A stretch of DNA of 64,000 nt. Origin: Tubulanus polymorphus (Eukaryota; Nemertea; Palaeonemertea; Tubulaniformes; Tubulanidae). The stretch is taken from assembly GCF_964204645.1 (NCBI RefSeq), contig NC_134036.1, positions 11,020,704 to 11,084,703 on the forward strand. The letters are read 5' to 3'. Shown here in pieces: positions 55,301 through 64,000 of the stretch. Numbering within the stretch: the stretch's first letter is position 1; each line of letters starts with the position of its first letter. Under the pieces are notes generated by a model that saw nothing but the letters and a program-made list of their open reading frames with translations, made no database searches and was not told the DNA's origin. A program made the position numbers and the translations under genes.

Positions 55301-56210
55301 AGAATAAGATGATCAAAATGTTACAAATTTTCAATGAAATATTTAATTAAAACGTTGTCATTTTTTAGATGGGTCAAACACGTTCATACATAGCACTTTG
55401 TCCAGGGGTGTCCTCCATTTATTCATTCTGTAAGAACATTTTTGCTGATGTTTGACCTGTTTGTGTACACATTTGTAAGCATTATAGTACTAAGGAATGT
55501 TGGCACAATTTTGACTCCGTCCCCTATGTATGATAGAAAGAAGACTAACCTCTGAATAAACTCCAGTGTCTTTATCCAGTGTCTAGTGTCCCTGTGTATA
55601 CTCGATATTGAACACAAAGAAACAGATGAATAGCAGTTTAACTGCATCATTGTAATCACTTATCATCATGCTCGAGAAAACTGCACCATAAATAACAATA
55701 TATAGAACGTATCAGCTGAGAATGTTGAATCCCCTGTAAAAAGATGTTTAACTAGTTAAATAAGCTAAAAACATATATTAGATCTTTCATATACATTATG
55801 CACAAAATATTGCACACTTGTTTAGAGGGTTATCAAGCTGCTTATAAGAAAAAAATGAAAAACTAAATCTTGAAGCAATTTTGAAGACAAATTCATTCAA
55901 ATTTAACCCCGTGTTGAATGGGAATCCTCTAGCATCTAGGTTAACCTGGAATTATGGTTTGAGGACTTTGACTGGTAGTTTGCTGGTGTTTACACTTACC
56001 CATAACAGCAATTAATGGCGTTAATGGTTTATTCTAGCCTTTGTTGATTTTGGCCTCATTGCCATCAATCTAAAAATTTAAACACAACAACAGATTAAAA
56101 TTTTGCCAAATTTTGGGACTCGTATTTGCTGGCAAAATGGAATACAGTAGAACTTGCCTACCTCAGAATTTGTTTGGCAGTAGACTTTTTCCGAGATAAG
56201 TGTTGTCAAT
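52391..56210. other. Host non-coding region
   Basis: A+T-rich sequence without recognisable genes. At 52730-53010 a degenerate unit of about 90 bases recurs (TCTTAAACACCAATGAT at about 52833 and 52918). A perfect hairpin at 54313 is listed separately. Confidence 0.5.
54313..54350. repeat. Perfect 16-bp hairpin
   Basis: AACCATGGACGTATAA and TTATACGTCCATGGTT are exact complements around a 6-base loop. Confidence 0.85.
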
Positions 56211-56223
56211 CTATTGAAAACTT

Positions 56224-56357
56224 AGCGAGTGAGTGAGTGAGTGAGTGAGTGAGTGAGTGAGTGAGTGAGTGAGTGAGTGAGTGATTGAGTGAGTGAGTGA
56301 GTGAGTGAGCGAATGTTTGGGAGGGGGAGAGTGAGTGAGCGAGTGTTGGGGAGGGGG
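56224..56357. repeat. GAGT tetranucleotide microsatellite
   Basis: About twenty GAGT units with small interruptions, ending in two copies of a GGGAGGGGGAGAGTGA-type sequence. Confidence 0.95.
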
Positions 56358-56568
56358 AGAGTGAAAAATAAGATCTCGGGACCATCCAAATAAAAAGTGT
56401 GCCCCATTGCTATAGACATTTTTCACGAGAGGCCAATCATGGACAGCACAATTTATCGACATAGATTTTTTGCTTATCTTTATCGTTATGGGAACTAGCT
56501 CTTAAAAATGATGAAGAAACTCCAATTAAATATAATCACAGAAATCCATATAATCGTTTTTAATGTTT

Positions 56569-56612
56569 GTCTCAGAGAGATCCAGAATGTTGGATTTGGA
56601 TCTCCCTGAGAC
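56569..56612. repeat. 16-bp hairpin, one mismatch
   Basis: GTCTCAGAGAGATCCA pairs with TGGATCTCCCTGAGAC around a 12-base loop. The stem is short for a miRNA precursor; it is more likely a MITE remnant. Confidence 0.7.
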
Positions 56613-57296
56613 TTAAGTAGCCCTTGGCTCCACCCTCCAAAACTTTGTGACAGGTGGGCTGTGATTGGTAAAAAACCAAAGTAACCAAAGTTTTTGACAG
56701 TTTTTAGGCCTAGCTGAGATGGCAGTGTGTTGATTACTCACATTTATACACACATTACTCCATGCTATTGTTCTAATAGTGGTGGCTGAGCAGTTTTATG
56801 ATAACCGAGTAGTACGTAGTACTGAAACAGTTTGTGAATGTGCACACAAAGAAACTGTCGTAATGTAAGATTCTCCTATTTGAGTTACTTAAAACGATGC
56901 CCAAAATGTTGTGATAATCATAATGCATCATATAGATAAGAAAGACACAATACAAAATAGTAGCGTTAAAAGATCATCAGCTGGTGATTATCAAAAGCGA
57001 ACCATAGGTTTGTTGAAAATACAAATGTGACCGTTAACTGAACTGATTGTCAGTATCGGTCGCCACAGACAGTTTACCTTTTAGTCTCACTGTGTATATG
57101 CAGCCATAAAAATAACAGACATAAAAATAACAGAGTGTAGTAGTAGTGTCATGCAAGCGAATTATTTAAAAGTAAATTGTATTACGTTTTATTTCATAGT
57201 TGGTTATTTATTCAGCGTCTGTTTCGTTAATCTTTTTCTTATATATTTTGCACTTAGCACATACTACCGTAATTATGAATACGATGTTTTCAAGGC

Positions 57297-57620
57297 GGTC
57301 TCGAGCGGAATTAATGCGTCGATCGCTCGAAATTGCTTCGTGAAGTTACCACCTCTGCCAAAAGTGGCGTGCGTATCGGTCCGACTGATTGGACCGCGCG
57401 CAGCCGTCTGGCGCACATCAGTCCCCATATCAACGGATACTTTTTGGCTTCAAATTCTGAAAATAACTTCTCCCGAGTCTCTCCGAATTTTCGAGGCCGT
57501 ACCACAAGTCGATCGATTTTTTTCCAAAAAAAAAAATTATTGTTCAGTGCTCACCGGTGCGTTAAGTCGCGATTTTCGGCATATAACCTAGAACAAAAAA
57601 TACAGCCGTTACAAAATCGT
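57297..57620. repeat. Dispersed repeat, copy B
   Basis: Counterpart of 42473-42800 in the same orientation. It is followed by a GTAGGT splice-donor-like site at about 57715 and then by copy B of the larger duplication. Confidence 0.7.
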
Positions 57621-57829
57621 TTCGCGTGCACATGGCTTGTGACGGTGAATTTCTCATGGAGCCACGTTCATTGGTCAGGTCCGGGGTTTAGGCTCACTAT
57701 TTCAAAGCCAATAAGGTAGGTCCCTGTTTCTATTTGCTAAAAACGTTCGGTTCAGCAGTAAGTTCATAACGTACGTTGAGTGCGTTAATACATGAATCTA
57801 GTTTTACGCAGGCACTCGCGCATTCTCGC

Positions 57830-59060
57830 GTGAGTGGTTGCTATACCGGCAGGTGTAGTTCAGTTCTTTGATGACACCTGCAAAAGAAAAATCAATGAAT
57901 GTATGTGAAAAACTGATATTTGGGTCTTTTCGGCAATTTTTGTCCAACTTGGCCACGAAAAATCGAACAACATCACAAGCACGTGTATAGGAAACGTGAG
58001 GAAAAGTCTGGTGCATTTTGATATAACCGTTGCGGATATTCAGCATGAATTCAGGTAAGCCGGCACTAGACTGTTAAACTATTCAAAACATGATCATTGA
58101 AATGCGATGTGCATTCAAGCATGCAGCGGGCTAAAAAATTGAATTGAAATTCAGCTAGCTTCAGTTGATGCTGATCGGTGTCTAATCCTGCGTGATAAGT
58201 CGATGTTCCAGGTGGTATTTCGTTGCCAACTTGCAGAATGGTGACGCACATAATATCAAAATACATAGATGAAAGAGACATTAAAAAACAATGACTTAAC
58301 TTAAAATACCGGATCCCTAGTACATCTAACTGCATTCGGCTGATGTACGTTCACTTTTCGCTTGTCTGTTGATCTGGAGGTTGACAGTTTGAACGGTTTG
58401 ATCTATTTTTGATGATTAGGATTTACTGTTCCGTTCACAGATACAATGTCAGTAGACCTATTGCAGGCAGCCTTAAACGTCTACGAATCTCGTTCCACGT
58501 TTGTTGGATACGGTAGTAGCATACGCATCGATCGTGTACTCACGGGGAGGTACAGCGACATATTGCGATCGCTTTTTTTGTTTGTTGTCCGTGTGTCCAT
58601 TCCGACCCGTCGAGGGAATCGAGTAATTTGCAGCGTTCTGGAAACGATTTATTGGTGTTAATTCCCCGTATATATTTCTACAGGCTACATTACTCTGAAT
58701 TGTCGTTTACTGCGGTGTTGTGGTTAAATGTGTGGATTATTTGTGTCATCTGTCAATGATTATCATCCAATTTTTCACTGGTCTACTTGCCTGGATCTTC
58801 TCTATTGTGGCCATCGCTCTGTTTTGTGCAGTGTCCTATTACCCCTATGACATATAATCTGCCCTCATCACCCTTATGATACATGTCTATTATTCCTTTG
58901 CATATAGCATGCCTGCTATAAATATCTACGGCTTTTAGACATATGAAATGCATATTACCTTAAGAATCCTTGTAATGCAGAAATGTGATTTTGAGACAAC
59001 GTCCTGTCATTCAATGCATGCTTTCTCACGACTTATATTTCCATTCACGTGCATGATACT
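57830..59060. repeat. Diverged segmental duplication, copy B
   Basis: Shares ordered blocks with 50540-52390 (for example GGAAACGATTTATTGGTGTT at about 58640). It lacks the 340-base middle insert of copy A. No coding sequence recognised. Confidence 0.7.
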
Positions 59061-60960
59061 CAGTGAATGAAGACATTTTCTCGACTCGCTCTGATAGAAT
59101 TAATCATATTGAAAATGATTTTTCAGCCATTAAAGACGCTGGCGCTGACGGGATCCCTGTAAAAATAGTACGTACAGTCAACCCCGCATAAGTCGTCTTT
59201 GAATTAGTCGTGTCATCACATCTCTCGTATAACTATTTCGGTCTCGATTTTTTCTTTGTACCATATAATATTTTGCTTATTACTCGTACCTTATAAGTCG
59301 TATTTTCACGTTAGTCGTATCAATTTTAGGGGCCAAAACTTCTAATTCCATTCAAAATACCTCGCGTAGGTCGTAGCCCGATATGCCGGTATCAGATGAA
59401 AATACCCTGCAATATTGTCAAGTGTTTAGACAGTTACAATGTAACTTCCTTGTGACGTTGTCTACGTGGTGCACTCGACAGCTTTAGATGCTTGATTGAG
59501 AGGAGATTTCAGCAATATATATCTGCACTGTCAGGTCAGCTCAGTGATACGACCTCTGCTGGAATCCGAGCGTAGTATATATTGTATTTTCACGGATTAT
59601 TCACTGAATTCGCATAAAACCGCGATATATAAATACGACTTACACATGACTCGTAACTAAGTCGTAGAAAAATCGTCAGTCCCGAGGGCTACGACTTATG
59701 CGGGGTTGACTGTATATTTAATTGTAGTTTGAAGGCACGTATATTATCAAGTGAACTGAAGTTTGTGCGGGTACGTATACTTTACAAAGCAGGCAATAAT
59801 GACTCTTCTGATACTTTACAAAGCAGGCAATAATGACTCTTCTGATAATAACAGACCGATATCTGTACTGCCTTGCTTTTCCAGAATTTTGGAAAATATC
59901 GTATATAATCGATTAACGGAATATTGTTACACAGTTTCATAGTATGCAACCAAACCAGTTTGGCTTTTCAAAAGAACCATTCAACTGCCATGGCCGTAAC
60001 CGTGATAAGTGACGAAACTTCATGAAATTTAGAAAGAAAAAATAATCAACTAATAAGGGAATTCCTAGGTGTTTCAAAAGCAAATGACCCCGTTGATCAC
60101 GATATCATTGTACGAAAATAATGTCTGTATGGAACAAGAGGTCTCTCGAACAACTGGTTAGAAAACAATTATCTCAAATTCAAAATTATAAATCTTCATT
60201 CGGAACTGTTAAAACTGAGTTCCCCAAGGCTCAATTGTAGGTCCCATGCTTTTTTGTTATACGGTAATAACTGAATTAAATTTTCTAGTGTGTTAAAACT
60301 TATATTGTTTGCTGCTGACGCAAGTGCCTTTTTATAGTTACAACAATTTAGACGGATTAGTATGTACTGTACATATTGAATTATCAAAATTTGTACCTGG
60401 TTTCAAACAAACAAGTTGCCATTTAATGTATAGAAGACGTCATTTATGGTTTCCAGTTAATTATTGAAAAATAACTTGAGAATATTGAACAAGTCAATGT
60501 CCTAAATTTGGTTAGAGTTCTTATCCAGATATCTAAACTGGGACGATCTCATAAAATCAGTCGACACAATAGTTTCTCGAAACATTGGTATAATAAATAG
60601 ACTCAAAAATATGCTCCCAGCGAGCTCATTTCGTACACTTTATTTTTCGCTTATCGATCCTTACCTCCAGTATTATAACTACAGCCAGTAATTGAATTGC
60701 AAAAAGAGGTATTAGGTTCATTTCGAATTCCTATTATTTGACGTACACTGACCCTGTATTCAAACAGTTAATTTCCTCAAGCTCAAAGATATTGATAACC
60801 CCAAACGAGGTACTTTATCAACTAATTCGTCCACTCTGAATTGTCGAAATCTTTCGAAAATGATTGAAGCCAAAATTTTCAAATCTACAGTCATAATAGT
60901 CGGTGACGACAAGATTTACACACACTTACTCACAATAGCCAAAGAAGAACAATTTCTGGA
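59061..60960 (+). pseudogene. Dead non-LTR retrotransposon reverse transcriptase
   Basis: Translated pieces in several frames give GADGIPVKIV (about 59140), NRPISVLPCFSRILENIVYN (about 59848-59907) and LKNMLPASSFRTLYFSLIDP (60605-60665), matching reverse-transcriptase landmarks of CR1/L2/Jockey-type LINEs. Many frameshifts and stops are present. A MITE (59175-59713) and a 34-bp tandem duplication (59777-59844) interrupt it. Confidence 0.7.
59175..59713. mobile_element. pogo/Tigger-like MITE with TA target duplication
   Basis: Terminal inverted repeats CAGTCAACCCCGCATAAGTC at 59175 and its reverse complement ending at 59713 are flanked by TA on both sides. The 539-bp body has no transposase. 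CAGT-type ends plus TA duplication fit the Tc1/mariner pogo group. It sits inside the dead LINE, so it is younger. Confidence 0.85.
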
Positions 60961-63084
60961 AAATTCAAAATTGTTTCTAAGAAATTATAGAAAAAAAAAC
61001 TTTGCCCTTGATTACAATATATATTCATCCTCTTATTAAAACTCAAATTATAGTTATATTGAAAAAATAGAATTACATGTTAATCTAACTGTTTATTATA
61101 TGTGCAATTGTGTGTTTTGAGGGTTGACTTTGAGCGTGGTTTTGTGTTATCTTTCCTGTTTTTCGTTTGCACTTTTCTCTTTTGAGGGACCTTTTTATAT
61201 AAACTCTTTCTTAGTTTCTATGGAGCCATTCGAGTCTAATTTACTGTATTTTGTATTACGCTTCGGTGCACTATGCTGTGTATTATATTTGAAAAACGGA
61301 GCGTTCATTTATTCTTTCCAGGTGCCCCTTTTATTTCGTGTGCTGTATCTATTCCTGTTAAAGGGAATTATCTTTGTCGATTGCTAGCTTTATATTTAAT
61401 CATTGTCTGAATGCAGAATGAAAGCAGTTCTGAGAAATAGTTGAAGTATGTTCTGAAGGCTGCCCCCTCATTAAGAGGTTAAAAAAGCTTGGACCTGGAA
61501 CTGGATACAATGCTTTTTAAAAAGCAGAGTTAACAAACCTTCATTTAATGGGATTAAATGATGTAACTGAATTTATTAAGTAAATTCCTAAAATTACGCC
61601 CAGTTAAGTCCGATATAAAACTAAAACGTACGGAAAGCCTCGCTTGCCCATATGTTTGCGCCATCTGCGGTAGAACGGCAGCAACATTTCAGCTCGTAGA
61701 GTCACTACGAAAGATTTCTACCGGTGTTGCTGTTCCACGCCGTAGTTTTAAACAAAAAAAAAACTGGCTGACGAATGCTCGTCCATGCAGCAGCGTGTTC
61801 ACTTCTACCCCCGATCATGTACCTATTCCCTTGGCTCGAATTTACGATAACAAGTCCAATGACTTGCTCTTTCTTCATTAGCATTATCATAAGCACCATG
61901 TGTGTAATGTTTGTTCGTTAGGTGCTTCACCGCACGTATTTATTCTTGCGAAGTGTACACTCGAATGGCTGTCCACCACTGTGGCTCCTGCTATGGTGAA
62001 CCTAGCGACTTCTTTGTATGGAAGCCTTGCTGCACATTTCACGAGGGAAATTCTTGCTTGTCTAGTCCGTTGTAATGTTTCATTCGTGTATTTTGAACAA
62101 TTACCACGAAAACAATTATGTTCAAACTTATTCAGATTCATAACATACAACCGGGATACGTTCCGAGGGTTCATATCCATGCTCACTGCTTCTTGCTTCC
62201 GTGTCTCTGGAGGTCACTTCCTCTCTAGTACCTTCACCCGTAACCCCCACACGCGTAGCATTTTTGGTGGTCGGTAAGTCGTTAATTTTCTTTCACCCCA
62301 GAATGCAATAGAATATGCTTTGCATTTCAGACAGTATCAAACTTCAGAATATTAAGTAACATATTGCACACCAAAAAGATAGTGTTAAGTAATTAGTTAA
62401 GTGGTTTTCATGTTATCCCCTACTCCTACGTCTGACATCTGGTCGTTTTCTTTACGGCGCATTATTTCTTTGAAGGACAATGGATACTACATTTCTTAAA
62501 CCCTCAACCCAAGATATTTATTTATCGTAAAGCCCAATGACGTAGTGGTGTCATAATGACATACTCACCATCATTGCAGATAAAAGTGATAGAGTCAGGC
62601 CATAACCTGGACTTGTTTTGAAACAACGGGGAAAATCTCTGTTTAGTTTCGTTTAGTTTATTGGTCACATATGCATAAATCATGAACAGACCAACTTACA
62701 ACTAGGTTACATATACATAGAATATATGTTCGCGTCTAGTGAACGACGAACGACCGATATGATTGAGTATTTACGGGTTTATTACAAACGTTATTTAAAT
62801 ATGTAGTACAGTATAAACGGTAAGCACAAAAGTCTCTACTTCTTCGTCGTACCATCGGCGGTCGGTCGCTGCGTCTACGTGGTTGCTGCGGTACCCTGAA
62901 AAGAACGTACGACGGGAACGTTAAGCTAGCTGTCGTGCCGTCGGCGGCTTTCTACGGCGAGCGACGGGAACGACGAAGCTTACCTTGAATTCGGTTGTCA
63001 GCCGATCTGCTGTAATTGATCCTAGGCGGCGTCCGCCGTTTTCAGGGAATGCGCCAGGTGTTTCGCTAGCGCCTGCTGAATATC
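60961..63084. other. Host sequence, no gene recognised
   Basis: Frames up to about 125 codons (61900-62277 plus, 61887-62186 minus) overlap each other on opposite strands and have no recognised motif, so neither is supported as a gene. Confidence 0.45.
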
Positions 63085-63417
63085 TCACGCCATACCGCGT
63101 TGAGGCACTTGGACATAAGCTGAAAGCGTGAAAGTGGAGACGTTATAGGCGGCGGCGTCTACTCCGTCGTCTACTCCGGTCGGCCGCGGGTTACTTACCA
63201 ACGAAGACAATTTGTCCCCGTAACGCGTGGTAAACAAATAGTCGTGTTCGTGTCGGCCGTCGAGAAAGAATCGGCGCGTATTGTGCCCGTATTTCTTCAG
63301 GATGCGATATATTTTGGCGTCGACGATGAGTTGGCACGCCTGTCCGCTTTTCGTCGTCTTGTGAGTTAAAACCTGACGACGTATCTGGTTTCGTTTTCGG
63401 CGTCGGTAACTTTGCAT
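63085..63417 (-). pseudogene. Possible tyrosine-recombinase-like exon
   Basis: 110 codons with HKTTKSGQACQLIVD and DYLFTTRYGDKLSSL, a pattern (HKT then a beta strand, later LFxxxxG) that recalls Crypton-like or phage-type tyrosine recombinases. The catalytic Arg and Tyr cannot be placed with confidence. The region is more G+C-rich than its surroundings and could be a host exon. Confidence 0.3.
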
Positions 63418-64000
63418 GCTATCTTCAGCCGCGAGTATTCGACGTTCGACGGGTCGCCACCCCGTAACCCCCTAGTGTAATGTACGATAACATTAAAACC
63501 CCAGGATGATGATCCCCTTCACAAGAAAACGATATTTTGAACCACGATATAACCGCTGATGAAGTAATTACAGCTATTTCGTTACTATAAAACATGGCAT
63601 CTGGTATCTGGTGGCATCTGGTTAGCTGTTTCGGTGAATTATGTACGAATATTCTTGATCAAAAGTTGTGCGACGTTCCTTGATTCGAACATAATAATTT
63701 GAAGCACAAAATAGTTTTAGACCTAAATATTTGACTATCGATCATATTGATACAGAGTTGACCTATGAATAAATAATCATCAGTGCGTGTTTAAACATAA
63801 TTCCTCTTCAGTTTTAAATGGACCTATAGAGTAGCCAGTACTCCTATAGCTGACCATATTTAGTTACGCAGTACAGTATGAGTACTGAGTCATGTAGTTT
63901 ACCTCTGCAGTTACAAACCATCAGGCTCCGGTGAGAGACCTTACACCAAGTCCCTCCTCGCAAATAATCAGTCAAATAAAATAATGGTATACGGCCAAAT
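63418..64000. other. Host sequence, nothing recognised
   Basis: No gene, RNA or repeat seen. Confidence 0.5.

Noticed and set aside
56211-56462. Repetitive ORFs rich in SLTH
   Set aside because: They are translations of the GAGT microsatellite.
61887-62277. Overlapping ORFs of 99 and 125 codons on opposite strands
   Set aside because: Neither has motifs, and at most one could be real. Left as unassigned.

Overview
The window is a stretch of metazoan nuclear DNA, probably from a marine invertebrate, that is mostly transposable elements. Reasons: spliced genes with GTAAGT donors, non-LTR retrotransposons, MITEs, a Helitron-like repeat, microsatellites, and no recognised intact host gene. I cannot fix the species. 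Two unrelated lineages of Polinton/Maverick virus-like elements dominate the first 39 kb. All are decayed by scattered stop codons and one-base frameshifts, so these are old viral copies in a host genome.

Element P1 (about 2.8-17.0 kb) is very A+T-rich and intron-less. Plus-strand genes run inward from the left: protein-primed DNA polymerase B, a small OB-like protein, a penton-like protein, several small membrane proteins, a large conserved virion-type protein and the major capsid candidate. Minus-strand genes run inward from the right: HNH endonuclease, two accessory proteins, a chromodomain integrase and the packaging ATPase. The two arms converge on a G-tract/27-bp repeat region at 13.0-13.4 kb. 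Most P1 genes start with TAAATG. A copy of the HNH gene sits inside the polymerase gene. A zinc-finger gene and terminal-repeat-like sequence at 18.3-18.8 kb belong to the same lineage.

Element P2 (about 19.3-29.2 kb) is more G+C-balanced. Its left terminal region is packed with CRE, ETS, YY1 and E2F-like sites. Its polymerase gene is spliced, with zinc fingers on separate upstream exons and phase-0 introns. Rightward genes are the ATPase, a basic core protein, a PX-like virion protein, a TATA-binding-protein (TBP) homologue and an integrase. The integrase is cut at 29,157 by a fragment of P1-lineage DNA ending in a palindrome of terminal repeats. After host repeats (29.6-33.4 kb), section P3 (33.4-39.0 kb) carries a gene with two PC4-like domains split by a Mutator-like transposon with a 9-bp target duplication. 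P3 also has a RING-like ORF followed by a histone-type mRNA 3' end signal, a protease fragment, an F54H12.2-type capsid gene and a minor virion protein. P2 and P3 may be two elements or halves of one. Together they suggest a Polinton lineage carrying its own general-transcription-factor homologues (TBP and PC4), which I regard as the main discovery here.

The remaining 25 kb is host repeat DNA: a Helitron-like element with exact 154-bp units containing CTCF-like motifs, a cluster of bulged hairpins next to an almost intact Tx1/L1-like LINE (45.3-49.9 kb), a histone-like pseudogene fragment, a diverged duplication (50.5-52.4 and 57.8-59.1 kb), a pogo-like MITE inside a dead LINE, and weak traces of a tyrosine-recombinase-type gene family.
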